DNA of 19,230 bases from an uncultured Ectothiorhodospiraceae bacterium (GCA_947259425.1 CAMYMO010000037.1:1-19230), one strand, 5' to 3'. Positions 1 to 8,150 are shown, counted from the stretch's first letter. Translations and numbers: made by a program. Notes: a model not told the origin generated them from the letters alone.

Positions 1-354
1 GTCCAGCAAAAAGGCTGGCGTAACATTTATAAGGCGATGATGAGTGGAAAATGTGATGCCGCTATCTTGCCGGAGAAAATTTACAAAAAAGTTGACCCCA
101 AAAAACAGGATAGCAAGGTCCTGTTCTCATCAAACCCGGTTCCCGGACAGGCGATAACCGCGGGCGAGAAATTTAGCCGCCAAGATATCGTTAAGATGCG
201 CAAGGCATTGCTGAGTAAACAAGGAGAAGCAGCTACTAAAAATTTGCGTAAACGTTTTGCCTCACCGACATTGAAAGCGGCAAATAAACAAGAATATGAA
301 GGCGTATCTATTCTTCTTGCTGATTCATACGGTTTTGGTGAACAACAGTTTTAG
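1..354 (+). CDS. PhnD-like phosphate/phosphonate ABC transporter substrate-binding protein, C-terminal part
   Basis: The reading frame is open from the first base, so the start lies outside the window; about 117 residues remain. A motif like KAMMSGKCDAAILPEKIY, followed by a segment with a Pro-Val-Pro and then KMRKALLS, matches the C-terminal lobe of periplasmic PhnD/PtxB-type binding proteins. In that family this part reads 'gk.DaavL' and ends with a helix carrying 'l..aLl.'. Such proteins capture phosphonate, phosphite or phosphate for an ABC importer, but some homologues are orphans linked to signalling, so the ligand cannot be named. No signal peptide can be seen because the N-terminus is missing. 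Its stop codon directly abuts the stop of convergent ycgN, and its terminator lies inside ycgN at 432-465. Confidence 0.7.
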   Translation, partial: VQQKGWRNIYKAMMSGKCDAAILPEKIYKKVDPKKQDSKVLFSSNPVPGQAITAGEKFSRQDIVKMRKALLSKQGEAATKNLRKRFASPTLKAANKQEYEGVSILLADSYGFGEQQF

Positions 355-804
355 TTATAGCTCAGCAATGATATGTTCTTCGAGTTGTTCAGGGTGAATA
401 TACTCTTCTGAGACTGCATATTCACGAATCGACAGGCCGTTCTCATGAACGGCCTGTTTGTTTTTAGAAATCAGATGATGCCATTCAGGCAATGGTCTTT
501 GCTCATACAGACAACGATAGGCACAAGTCTCTGGTAATAAATTGAATAACTCGGGTTTATCGGCAGATAGCAATAAACAGGATGACACTCGCTCAGCCCG
601 ATGTTGGTAGTCCTTACAGGTGCAAGACTCAGTATCTAATAATTTACAGGCCACATTGGTTAGATAAACTTTATTGGTGTCATCATCGGTCAGTTTCACT
701 AAACAACATTGTCCGCAACCATCACAGAGCGACTCCCATTCCTGTTGGGTAAGCTGCTGCAACGATTTAGTCAGCCAAAACGGTTCGGTGATTTGATTGT
801 TCAT
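355..804 (-). CDS. ycgN: YcgN family cysteine-cluster protein (UPF0260)
   Basis: This 149-residue protein has the size and cysteine pattern of the YcgN/UPF0260 family: C27, C30, C33 and C34 (CDGCGQCC), then C53, C61, C63, C76, C94 and C98. The clustered cysteines suggest metal or iron-sulfur binding, as in the wider CxxCxxCC family, but no biochemical role is established. The protein has no signal peptide or membrane segment and should be cytoplasmic. The ATG at 802-804 has only a poor Shine-Dalgarno sequence. It shares its strand with adk and ycgL, but the adk terminator lies upstream of it, so it probably has its own promoter between 805 and 919. Its 3' part also carries the terminator of the convergent gene. 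Confidence 0.9.
   Translation of the reverse strand: MNNQITEPFWLTKSLQQLTQQEWESLCDGCGQCCLVKLTDDDTNKVYLTNVACKLLDTESCTCKDYQHRAERVSSCLLLSADKPELFNLLPETCAYRCLYEQRPLPEWHHLISKNKQAVHENGLSIREYAVSEEYIHPEQLEEHIIAEL
432..465 (+). terminator. Rho-independent terminator of the phnD-like gene, embedded in ycgN
   Basis: An 11-bp perfect stem (432-442 with 447-457, ACAGGCCGTTC) with a TCAT loop is followed by TTGTTTTT at 458-465. It begins 78 bases after the stop of the plus-strand phnD-like gene and sits wholly inside the minus-strand ycgN reading frame. On the minus strand the T-tract is absent, so it should act only on plus-strand transcripts. Confidence 0.8.
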
Positions 805-919
805 CAGGTAAGTTATCTTTGCTATTCAAACTCTATAATAAACGAATATAAACAAACCTGCAGAATTCTAACCGGAAATTTGCAACATAGTTAGCAGCTA
901 AAGAAATTAGCTGTTTATT

Positions 920-954
920 AAAAAAAACCGAAGATATATCACTATATCTTCGGT
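920..954 (-). terminator. Rho-independent terminator of adk
   Basis: A 12-bp perfect stem (927-938 with 943-954, ACCGAAGATATA) with a TCAC loop is flanked on the plus strand by an A-tract ending at 927. Read on the minus strand this is a hairpin followed by a run of Ts, 26 bases after the adk stop codon. It should separate adk from ycgN transcription. Confidence 0.85.
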
Positions 955-980
955 CCTTATCGTGAATCAATTTCTAGTAA

Positions 981-1622
981 TTAGAGACCTAATTTACCTT
1001 TAATTGCATCAATAACGGCATCGCTAGACGTTGCTTCAACCGTTAACAGTGAACCTTCTTTTTCATAGAAGCCAGCTAATGGTGCGGTCATCTCATTATA
1101 TACTTCTAGACGGTTGCTAATCGCTTGTTCTGTTTCATCTTCACGTTGAACAACATTGCCACCGCATTTATCGCACTTGCCTTCTTCTTTTGGAGGATTA
1201 GATTTAACGTTGTAGATTTCTCCACAACCTTCACAGGTACGGCGAGTGGTTAATCTATCCAGGATAACATCACGTGGTACATCAATATTAACCACGGCAT
1301 CCAGTTCTTCCCCCATATCGGCAAGCAGGACTTTCAGGGCTTCGGCCTGCGGGATAGTACGAGGAAATCCATCCAGCAAATAACCATTTTTGCAATCATC
1401 TTCTTTTAAGCGCTCACCCATGATGCCCATGATCAAATCATCAGAAACCAGATCGCCCGCTTTCATTGCAGCTTGAGCCTGTTTTCCCAGCTCAGTACCC
1501 GCCGCAACCGCAGCACGTAAAATATCACCGGTTGAAATTTGAACGGAACCGTCCATTTTCGTTAATAACTTAGCGACCGTACCTTTGCCCGCTCCAGGCG
1601 CGCCTAACAAAATAAGTTTCAT
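981..1622 (-). CDS. adk: Adenylate kinase, zinc-binding LID type
   Basis: This 213-residue protein is a complete adenylate kinase, which interconverts ATP + AMP and 2 ADP in the cytoplasm. The P-loop GAPGAGKGT is at residues 7-15, the AMP-binding STGDILR is at about 30-36, and DGFPRT follows at 84-89. The LID carries four cysteines in two CxxC pairs (C130/C133, C150/C153), which bind a structural zinc in this subtype. E. coli Adk lacks these cysteines, so the zinc form is notable in a gammaproteobacterium but not rare across bacteria. It lies between ycgL and ycgN and has its own terminator downstream. A small inverted repeat (1654-1672) lies in its leader. Confidence 0.97.
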   Translation of the reverse strand: MKLILLGAPGAGKGTVAKLLTKMDGSVQISTGDILRAAVAAGTELGKQAQAAMKAGDLVSDDLIMGIMGERLKEDDCKNGYLLDGFPRTIPQAEALKVLLADMGEELDAVVNIDVPRDVILDRLTTRRTCEGCGEIYNVKSNPPKEEGKCDKCGGNVVQREDETEQAISNRLEVYNEMTAPLAGFYEKEGSLLTVEATSSDAVIDAIKGKLGL

Positions 1623-1653
1623 TTAATATTTTCCCTATCAAAATTTAAAAGGC

Positions 1654-1672
1654 TCAGTAAACACGTTACTGA
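1654..1672 (-). promoter_or_regulatory. Small hairpin in the adk leader
   Basis: TCAGTAA (1654-1660) pairs with TTACTGA (1666-1672) around a five-base loop, about 32 bases upstream of the adk start. The stem is short and no T-tract follows, so it is not a convincing terminator. It could be a protein-binding site or a leader hairpin, or it may be chance. Confidence 0.25.
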
Positions 1673-1764
1673 CGGATAATTTTCAGCGCGCATTGTGCAC
1701 TTAGTACGAGATTTAAGCAATTAAATACATTTGAGCAAGCGAAGATATTTCTAATAGAGAGTGC

Positions 1765-2058
1765 TCAAAAGCTATCGGAGTGATCGTCCAGCACACTGCT
1801 ATCCTTGGCGAGTAGGTCAGCGGGAGGCATTTGTAGGAAAAATCCCTTTGTCGATAAGGCATCAATAACATCAGCACAGTTAACTCTTGCCAGTTTACGC
1901 TGCGCAGTGAGCTCCAGCTCCATTACCTTCTCCAGGCGACCCGTTAGCGTATTCAGTTCATCGGGTAATTTACTTAGTGCCATTTGCTCATCCTCTAAAA
2001 ACGGAATATAGAGATACATTTCCTGTTTTTTCTGACACCTATAGATAAGACATTTCAT
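1765..2058 (-). CDS. ycgL: YcgL domain-containing protein
   Basis: The 97-residue product begins MKCLIYRCQKKQEMYLYIP, the characteristic N-terminus of the gammaproteobacterial YcgL family. The family hallmark G-[YF]-[FY]-L-Q-[LM]-PP appears near residues 72-79 (GFFLQMPP). It is a small soluble cytoplasmic protein of unknown biochemical function. In many gammaproteobacteria ycgL and ycgN are close neighbours; here adk lies between them. The C-terminal 15 residues are acidic and Ser-rich, as expected for the variable tail. ATG at 2056-2058 has a weak GGGA upstream. Confidence 0.85.
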   Translation of the reverse strand: MKCLIYRCQKKQEMYLYIPFLEDEQMALSKLPDELNTLTGRLEKVMELELTAQRKLARVNCADVIDALSTKGFFLQMPPADLLAKDSSVLDDHSDSF

Positions 2059-2142
2059 TTATAAAGATCCCGCTTAACAATAACTGAATTATACCTGATC
2101 ATCGTTTTGGAAATAGGCTGGCAAGCTGTGAAGCCTGGAAGA

Positions 2143-3519
2143 TTATAAAACTTTCGAATACCGTGCAGTGTCATGTTTAAGGTAAGCATCGAAGGTCATG
2201 CAAATATTACGTATAAATAGACTCCCTTTCGCCGTTACATTAATTGTCAGGTTGTCAATTTCGACCAAACCATCCTCCTGCATTGCAACTAACGCTCGCA
2301 GAGCATCAGCAAAATAATCTGAAAAGCTAATACCATACTGGTTCTCTGTTTTCTTAATATCTAATTTAAAGTTACATATTAATTCGGTAATCACATACCT
2401 GCGCAACTTGTCATCTGCATTGAGGGTAATCCCGCGAAATATAGCAAGTTGATCGTTATCCAGACTCCTGGTGTAATCATCCAGGCCACGCAAATTCTGA
2501 CTATAGCTATCATTGATCATGCCAATGGATGTCACGCCCATACCAATCAAATCACAGTCAGCGTTGGTAGAATATCCCTGGAAATTTCGATATAAATTAT
2601 GTTCACGCTGGGCTTTAGCCAGCTCATCATTGGGTTTTGCAAAATGATCCATACCTATATATACATAACCTGCCGCAGTTAAGGTATTAATGCTTTTTTC
2701 AAGTATGCCCAACTTAACCCTGGGTGAAGGCAACTCATTTGCATTCATTTGTTTTTGCGTTTTAAACATCTCAGGCAAGTGGGCATAATTAAAAATAGAA
2801 AGCCGATCCGGGTTTAATTCCAATACCGTTTCTAATGTCTGCGCAAAAGTTTCTTCTGTTTGTAGAGGCAATCCATAAATTAAATCAATACTCGCTGAAT
2901 GAAAACCACTCGCGCGGGCCGCATTAATTACTTCCGCCGTTTGTGCAACAGTCTGGATACGGTTTACCGCCTTTTGTACATCTGGATTGACGTCCTGCAC
3001 GCCCAAACTAATTCGATTAAAACCGAGTTCCCGTAACAGGTTTATTGTTTTTTCATCGGCTTCACGTGGATCAATTTCGATTGAATATTCACCCGAATCA
3101 TCATCGTGAAGGTTAAAGTGATCCCGGGTCGTTTGCATTAATTCACGCATTTGATCATGACTAATGAAGGTAGGCGTGCCTCCCCCCCAGTGAAGTTGAT
3201 TCACTTTTCTGGAATCATCAAACAACTGTGATTGCATGTGGATTTCATTATAAAGTCGATCAAGATAGGGTTGGGCGCGTTTCCGGTTTTTGGTCACGAT
3301 TTTATTACACGCACAGTAATAACAAATCGTGTCACAAAAAGGCAGGTGGAAATAGAGTGACAATGCGCGCCCGGTCTGATTACTCAAAGTGGCTTGATGC
3401 TGGTAATCCGCAAGCGAAAAATCCTCACTAAACTGGACCGCAGTAGGATATGAAGTATATCGCGGACCGGTAAGGTCATATTTTTCAATTAATTTATGGT
3501 CAAATTCCAGATTAGGCAT
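2143..3519 (-). CDS. hemN: Oxygen-independent coproporphyrinogen III oxidase (radical SAM)
   Basis: HemN converts coproporphyrinogen III to protoporphyrinogen IX without oxygen in haem synthesis, using an iron-sulfur cluster and S-adenosylmethionine. This 458-residue protein carries GPRYTSYPTA near residues 18-27. Its cluster motif is CDTICYYCAC, with C62, C66, C69 and C71, the same numbering as in E. coli HemN. The Gly-rich WGGGTPT motif follows at about residues 110-116. A 12-bp palindrome lies just upstream (3547-3558). I see no match to the FNR consensus TTGATNNNNATCAA in the 174-base gap before yaaA, although hemN is oxygen-regulated in many relatives. Confidence 0.97.
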   Translation of the reverse strand: MPNLEFDHKLIEKYDLTGPRYTSYPTAVQFSEDFSLADYQHQATLSNQTGRALSLYFHLPFCDTICYYCACNKIVTKNRKRAQPYLDRLYNEIHMQSQLFDDSRKVNQLHWGGGTPTFISHDQMRELMQTTRDHFNLHDDDSGEYSIEIDPREADEKTINLLRELGFNRISLGVQDVNPDVQKAVNRIQTVAQTAEVINAARASGFHSASIDLIYGLPLQTEETFAQTLETVLELNPDRLSIFNYAHLPEMFKTQKQMNANELPSPRVKLGILEKSINTLTAAGYVYIGMDHFAKPNDELAKAQREHNLYRNFQGYSTNADCDLIGMGVTSIGMINDSYSQNLRGLDDYTRSLDNDQLAIFRGITLNADDKLRRYVITELICNFKLDIKKTENQYGISFSDYFADALRALVAMQEDGLVEIDNLTINVTAKGSLFIRNICMTFDAYLKHDTARYSKVL

Positions 3520-3546
3520 CGTTGGCTACATGCAAAAATATAGTAT

Positions 3547-3558
3547 GTAGTATACTAC
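3547..3558. promoter_or_regulatory. 12-bp palindrome upstream of hemN, overlapping possible -10
   Basis: GTAGTATACTAC is a perfect palindrome about 28 bases upstream of the hemN start. On the minus strand it contains TATACT (3549-3554), five of six bases of a sigma-70 -10 element, so a dimeric regulator bound here would block the promoter. No convincing -35 at the standard spacing was found. The regulator is unknown. Confidence 0.35.
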
Positions 3559-3693
3559 TTTATAGCAAAATACGCTCAATAAAGTCACAACTTCTGAGCG
3601 GGAATAGATTGCAGATTGGCTCCTGAAGCATTCCTAAAATTAATCAAATTCTGCTAAAATTCACTTTTTGAACAGATCTATAGGCATAGTAGT

Positions 3694-4464
3694 ATGTTGA
3701 TTGTAGTTTCTCCAGCTAAAACCCTGGATTACGAGACCCCCTCGAAAACGAAAATATTCACCCTTCCTGATTATCTCAATGACTCTCAGGAATTAATAAA
3801 CCGTTTACGACGTTTTTCATCATTGGATATATCCGAATTAATGAAGGTGAGCACAAAAATTGCTGAACTGAATTTTGACCGCTATGAAGCCTGGAGCAAG
3901 CGATTTACTGAAAAGAATGCCAAACAGGCCGTTCTTGCCTTTAAAGGCGATGTCTATACCGGGCTGGATGCCGAGTCATTCAACGCTAATGACTTCAAAT
4001 TTGCACAAAAACATTTTCGAATTTTATCCGGACTCTACGGATTATTACGTCCTCTTGACTTAATGAAGGCCTACCGTTTGGAAATGGGTACAAAGCTTAA
4101 AACTGATCGTGGAAATAATCTGTATGAATTTTGGGGCTCGACGATAACAGATGGATTAAATGCCCAGTTGAAAAAAACCAAATCACACCATTTAATCAAC
4201 CTCGCTTCAAATGAATATTTTAAATCCGTTAAACCTAAAGAATTAAATGCCGAAATCATAACACCTGAATTTAAAGAGTTTAAAAACGGCGACTACAAAA
4301 TGATAGGCATATTCGCGAAAAAAGCCCGCGGCATGTTAAGTCGTTATATCATAAAGAACAGACTATCCGATCCAAATGATATTAAATCATTTAAAGAGGA
4401 TGGCTACTCATTAAATAAAAAACTTTCAACCGATAAAAAAATGGTGTTTACCCGAAAGCAATAA
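3694..4464 (+). CDS. yaaA: Peroxide stress protein YaaA (DUF328/UPF0246)
   Basis: The 256-residue protein begins with the family signature MLIVVSPAKTLD. It carries F.GDVY.GLDA (FKGDVYTGLDA) near residues 84-94 and GLYGLLRPLDLM at about 113-124. E. coli YaaA is induced by OxyR, binds DNA and helps limit intracellular iron and oxidative DNA damage during peroxide stress. The size matches the family. It is cytoplasmic and has no membrane segment. It is divergent from hemN and converges on the MFS gene, with only ten bases between the two stops. No clear terminator is visible at the junction. Confidence 0.95.
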   Translation: MLIVVSPAKTLDYETPSKTKIFTLPDYLNDSQELINRLRRFSSLDISELMKVSTKIAELNFDRYEAWSKRFTEKNAKQAVLAFKGDVYTGLDAESFNANDFKFAQKHFRILSGLYGLLRPLDLMKAYRLEMGTKLKTDRGNNLYEFWGSTITDGLNAQLKKTKSHHLINLASNEYFKSVKPKELNAEIITPEFKEFKNGDYKMIGIFAKKARGMLSRYIIKNRLSDPNDIKSFKEDGYSLNKKLSTDKKMVFTRKQ

Positions 4465-4474
4465 AGTAAGTTAT

Positions 4475-5686
4475 CTATTTACTAGTGTTCAATACGCTGC
4501 AGTTTTCACGTTCTTTGAACATCAGCCAAATAATACTGGCTAAAATGATAAACAGTAATGGTACCACACCATAATTGACCATTTGCCAGCCAAAGTGATG
4601 CTGAAGTGTTCCCGCAGATAAGGAGGCAATCGTTACCATGGTAAAAACACTAAAGTCATTCATTGCCTGGGTCTTACTTTGTTCTTCAGGATGATAGGTT
4701 TCGGTAAGCAGTGTCGTCCCACCAATAAATAAAAAATTCCATCCAACCCCGAGTAAGGTCAAGGCTAACCAATAATGGCTAACAGTATGACCAAGCAAAT
4801 TGATAACGACACATGCCATCCCCATAATTGTACCGATCAGCATGATCTTACTTACCCCGAAGCGATTTATCAGACTACCGGTAAAAAAAGATGGCGCAAA
4901 CATACCTAAAACGTGCCATTGAATAACAAATGTAGTATCAGAAAAAGTATGAGCATGATGATTCATTGCAAGTGGCGTCGCAGTCATCACAAAGGACATT
5001 ACACCATACCCCAGCATCGAACAAATCACGGCAACGATAAATTTGGGTTGCTTTGCAATGACTAATAATGGTCGCGCTACGTTTGCCTGTTCAGAGCTCG
5101 ATGAATTATGTTGCGATGGTAATTTAAGAAAACTCAGTGCCAGTAGTGCCAAAATATAGATCACAATAATTGAGATAAAACTACCGGCAAAAGGCATACC
5201 TTCTATTGAATCACGTGTCAGCTTCGCTAAATTTGAACCAACAATCGCGGCAACCACACCACCAATCATCACATACGATATGGCTCGGCTTTTATGTTCG
5301 GTATCAACTGCATCGGCAGCGGCAAAACGAAAGTAGTTACCAAAACCATTAAATATTCCAATAAAAATACTACTGCCAACAAACAACCAAAAACTGGATT
5401 CCAGAATAGCCACTGTCGCGACCACGCCCCCAGTTACACCAAACAAGGTTGCTAACATGAAACCCTGCTTTCGGCCAATACGCTGCATTAACATCGCAGC
5501 AGGTATGCTGGTAAACATAATCGCGATAAAGATAACAGCAACCGGGAATGTTGAAAGTGACTTATCTTCTGCTAGCGCATAGCCAACTAATGCTGAAGCC
5601 GTTAGAATCAGACTCATACTACTCATCATCATTGCTTGACTAAATGCCAGTAATGGGACATTGCGATAGAATGAAGAGACTTTCAT
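4475..5686 (-). CDS. Major facilitator superfamily transporter, substrate unknown
   Basis: The 403-residue protein is hydrophobic throughout, with about twelve predicted membrane segments in two halves. A charged cytoplasmic linker rich in Ser and Asn lies near residues 190-205. The loop between helices 2 and 3 has a motif A-like QRIGRKQGF. The second half holds LGYGVMSFVMTATPLAM and a further conserved run, MNDFSVF. These features place it in the MFS, in the group of unassigned bacterial secondary transporters (YcaD/Bcr-like drug or metabolite exporters). No substrate can be inferred. AGGG lies six bases before the ATG, supporting this start. It lies upstream of no same-strand partner and is probably transcribed alone. 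Confidence 0.85.
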   Translation of the reverse strand: MKVSSFYRNVPLLAFSQAMMMSSMSLILTASALVGYALAEDKSLSTFPVAVIFIAIMFTSIPAAMLMQRIGRKQGFMLATLFGVTGGVVATVAILESSFWLFVGSSIFIGIFNGFGNYFRFAAADAVDTEHKSRAISYVMIGGVVAAIVGSNLAKLTRDSIEGMPFAGSFISIIVIYILALLALSFLKLPSQHNSSSSEQANVARPLLVIAKQPKFIVAVICSMLGYGVMSFVMTATPLAMNHHAHTFSDTTFVIQWHVLGMFAPSFFTGSLINRFGVSKIMLIGTIMGMACVVINLLGHTVSHYWLALTLLGVGWNFLFIGGTTLLTETYHPEEQSKTQAMNDFSVFTMVTIASLSAGTLQHHFGWQMVNYGVVPLLFIILASIIWLMFKERENCSVLNTSK

Positions 5687-5760
5687 ATAGACCCTGCGTT
5701 GAGGAGTAAGTAACCAAGTAGGATACCAAATAGAAACAATCTGTTTCCTGGTTTAGTTCC

Positions 5761-6732
5761 TTATCGTGGATTTCTAAAACGAATCGTTTTATAAATGAAA
5801 ATGAGTAAAAATAGTACTACATACACAGCGGCAACAACAATCAGAAAATAAAATATTTTATTTACATTTTCACCAGTAACCCAGGTAAAGAACAACATCA
5901 GTAAAGTGAGAAAAAATAACCATAAGGTTGCCAGCGAAGTTACCTTTAGTTTATGGAACCATCCCCTTGAGCTTAACTGGCCTTGATAAAAGTTTTGTAC
6001 CGCAGTGTCCAGACGAGAAAAGGCATGCTCGCGTGCGTTTTTAGGCATCGCCATAAGATCGTGGTGAATCAGATTAAATAATTTCTCTCGATAGTTTTCA
6101 TTTTCAGGATCGAGTTTAACCGCTTGCAAAATATGTTCTGAACCTTCAATTAATTTTTTTTGTTGTATTAATGATTCCCCCAAATAACAATGGATATCAG
6201 CATTTTCTGGATCATGCCGTAAGCCTTCGCGATAATGGACTTCGGCCTGTTTATATTTTCCTAGATTAAAGGCTAAATCACCAATCAGGGCATGTAATTC
6301 TGATTCATCCGGATCCAACTCGAGAGCATGCTCAGCAGCGGCCAATGCTTTTTTGAAATGGCCCGAATGATATTCACACCAGGCCAGCGTATAAAGATTA
6401 ACTGAATCATCCGGGTCAATATGAATTGCAGATTGAGCATGTTGTAAAGCACCCGTGAAATTACATTTTTTCAACATAATCCAGGCCGAGCGAATATGGG
6501 CATAGTCGTTATTGGGATTCAGATGAATGGCATTGCGTGCATATGTAATAGATTGGTCATAGTCGTTCAGAGTGAAATACACATCAGCTATCTGGCAATG
6601 TAAAACATCATCGTCAGGTGATTCAGCCAAGGCTTTATGTAATAGCGGCAGAGCTTGTTCGTCTCGCCCAAGCTTGATTAATACCTCGGCTTCATCAAGC
6701 GCTTTAGTCGTAACTTTTATGTTTTCACTCAT
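5761..6732 (-). CDS. Six-TPR protein with two C-terminal membrane helices (TPR-TM A)
   Basis: The 323-residue protein has about six tetratricopeptide repeats between residues 8 and 210. Their 34-residue period is marked by LNP, IDP, LDP, HDP and LDP turns at roughly 71, 105, 139, 173 and 207. A basic linker follows, then two hydrophobic segments at about 265-286 and 293-315, ending in a short Arg/Lys tail. There is no signal peptide, so the TPR domain should face the cytoplasm. The start codon overlaps the stop of the upstream AAA ATPase gene as ATGA (6729-6732), which indicates translational coupling. TPR arrays mediate protein contacts; here the protein probably anchors or adapts the ATPase at the membrane. 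That role is inferred. Confidence 0.85.
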   Translation of the reverse strand: MSENIKVTTKALDEAEVLIKLGRDEQALPLLHKALAESPDDDVLHCQIADVYFTLNDYDQSITYARNAIHLNPNNDYAHIRSAWIMLKKCNFTGALQHAQSAIHIDPDDSVNLYTLAWCEYHSGHFKKALAAAEHALELDPDESELHALIGDLAFNLGKYKQAEVHYREGLRHDPENADIHCYLGESLIQQKKLIEGSEHILQAVKLDPENENYREKLFNLIHHDLMAMPKNAREHAFSRLDTAVQNFYQGQLSSRGWFHKLKVTSLATLWLFFLTLLMLFFTWVTGENVNKIFYFLIVVAAVYVVLFLLIFIYKTIRFRNPR

Positions 6733-8018
6733 ATTTTCTGGGTTTGAATATATTCCAACAGGTCATCATAGACCCCACCTTCATTAGCAAACATCGCATA
6801 GTTCCTGGCCGTTTCAAACCAGGGACGCGTACTCGGCTGAATATCAGAAATAGCCTTGGCAAAATCCTGCATTGTGATAGCGCGAACATTACCTGTCTCA
6901 ATTGAGTCATGCATTGCATATTCCACAGCGGATTCACATAAGTGAGCCAGATCTGCGCCAGAAAAATGTTCGCTGCCTGCAGCAAGTTGCTGCAAATTAA
7001 TATCTTTTACGGGCCTATCTCGTAAATGATAATCAATGATCGAAACTCTTGCTTCAAGATCGGGAGGTAAAACTAATGTCACTCGATCAAAACGACCTGG
7101 GCGACGCAATGCCGTATCGACATCCCAAGGATGATTCGTTGCACCTAATATAAATAAATTTTTATTTTCATTATCGATGCTATCCAATTCAGCCAATAAT
7201 TGATTAACAATGGTACGACCACCGGAATGTTTTAAGTGGCTGCGTTTTTGACCAAGCGCATCGATTTCATCAAAAAATAAAACTGCAGGACTCTTGCGAC
7301 GCGCGGTTTCAAATAATTCATGTAATTTTCGCTCACTCTCACCCAGCCACATGTCCAACACGTCTGACAGGCCGACTGACATGAAAGTGGCCCCCAGTTC
7401 ACCTGCCAAGGCCCTGGCAATAAACGTTTTGCCGCAACCAGGTGGGCCATATAACAACATCCCCCCCTTCAGGCTTTTGCCATACATTTTCATTATTTCA
7501 GGGTTTTTTAACGGTGCCAAAAAGGCCATGTTCAATCGTTTTTTGACGTTCTCCATTCCACCTACATCGTCCAAGGTAACCGGCGCTTCAAAATCTTCCC
7601 ACGGACCAACTGTGACATTTTCAGAATCAGCATTAACCTCACCAACGGCTTTAATTTTTGCTGGTGAATGCGATGTAGAAACACCTGGAGTATCTGTTGA
7701 TAATTTCGAAACATTGTCAGGCGATTCATTTGAATTAGAAGATTCTGTAGGATTAACTCCCTCTCCCAAGGCATCTAAGAGCTTAATATATCCAGCCGCC
7801 TTTCCTTCATTGCCGAGTTCCTGTTCGGCCTTGGCAGCGCCTTTCAAAGCTTTCAAATTAGCTGGATCCTTCGCCAAAATAAACCCAAAATGTTCCGCTG
7901 CATTTTGGTAGTCATCGTTAGTCAGCATAACTTCAGCTAGATGCAGACGAACACCAAGATCATCCGGATTTTGTTCTAAAGCTGTCAACAATGCGGTTAT
8001 CACGCCATCAGTATTCAT
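6729..8018 (-). CDS. Classical AAA ATPase with TPR-like N-terminus (CDC48/FtsH/Vps4-type)
   Basis: The start is placed at the ATG ending at 8018, one codon after the longest frame's TTG, because AAGGA lies seven bases upstream; this gives 429 residues. Residues 5-85 look like two to three TPR-like helical hairpins, followed by a low-complexity Ser/Asn/Asp linker to about 140. The AAA module then runs in order: Walker A GPPGCGKT (about 191-198), pore loop DMWLGESE (about 222-229), Walker B VLFFDEID (about 246-253), the second region of homology GATNHPWDVDTALRRPGRFDR with arginine fingers, and sensor-2 FSGAD. All catalytic residues are present, so it should be an active hexameric unfoldase or remodeller. 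It has no protease domain and no membrane helix. It is operonic with TPR-TM A and divergent from TPR-TM B. Confidence 0.93.
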   Translation of the reverse strand: MNTDGVITALLTALEQNPDDLGVRLHLAEVMLTNDDYQNAAEHFGFILAKDPANLKALKGAAKAEQELGNEGKAAGYIKLLDALGEGVNPTESSNSNESPDNVSKLSTDTPGVSTSHSPAKIKAVGEVNADSENVTVGPWEDFEAPVTLDDVGGMENVKKRLNMAFLAPLKNPEIMKMYGKSLKGGMLLYGPPGCGKTFIARALAGELGATFMSVGLSDVLDMWLGESERKLHELFETARRKSPAVLFFDEIDALGQKRSHLKHSGGRTIVNQLLAELDSIDNENKNLFILGATNHPWDVDTALRRPGRFDRVTLVLPPDLEARVSIIDYHLRDRPVKDINLQQLAAGSEHFSGADLAHLCESAVEYAMHDSIETGNVRAITMQDFAKAISDIQPSTRPWFETARNYAMFANEGGVYDDLLEYIQTQKI

Positions 8019-8073
8019 CAAACATTCCTTATTTATCTGATTATCATCAAAGATTAACCCATAATATCAATCA

Positions 8074-8116
8074 AAATCGTTAGTTGCATTCTCATATCGA
8101 GAAAAAATAACGATTT
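8074..8116. promoter_or_regulatory. 9-bp inverted repeat in the AAA/TPR divergent intergenic region
   Basis: AAATCGTTA (8074-8082) and TAACGATTT (8108-8116) form a perfect 9-bp inverted repeat with a 25-bp centre. The right arm touches the -35 element of the plus-strand promoter. It is a candidate site for a regulator controlling both divergent genes. No regulator can be named. Confidence 0.4.
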
Positions 8117-8144
8117 AGCAACTTTTAACCTATGTCTTTATAAT
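8115..8144 (+). promoter_or_regulatory. Sigma-70 promoter of TPR-TM B, probably leaderless
   Basis: TTAGCA (8115-8120, four of six -35 bases) and a perfect TATAAT (8139-8144) are separated by 18 bp. The only start codon of the downstream gene, ATG at 8151, lies six bases past the -10, where transcription would be expected to begin. There is no Shine-Dalgarno sequence in front of it. The transcript is therefore probably leaderless or nearly so. Confidence 0.6.
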
Positions 8145-8150
8145 AAAGCG

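Noticed and set aside
709..894. 61-codon plus-strand frame over the ycgN start
   Set aside because: It overlaps ycgN antisense, has no family resemblance and lacks a Shine-Dalgarno sequence.
1730..1769. TTTGAGCA / TGCTCAAA inverted repeat around the ycgL stop as a terminator
   Set aside because: The loop is 24 bases, no T-tract follows on the minus strand, and the stem is only eight pairs.
3520..3693. FNR or OxyR control site between hemN and yaaA
   Set aside because: I looked for TTGATNNNNATCAA and found none; no clear OxyR pattern can be read either.
7294..7911. 205-codon plus-strand open frame opposite the AAA ATPase gene
   Set aside because: It is antisense to a gene with all AAA motifs. 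Its translation is Ser/Pro-rich without recognisable domains, and no ribosome binding site precedes it.
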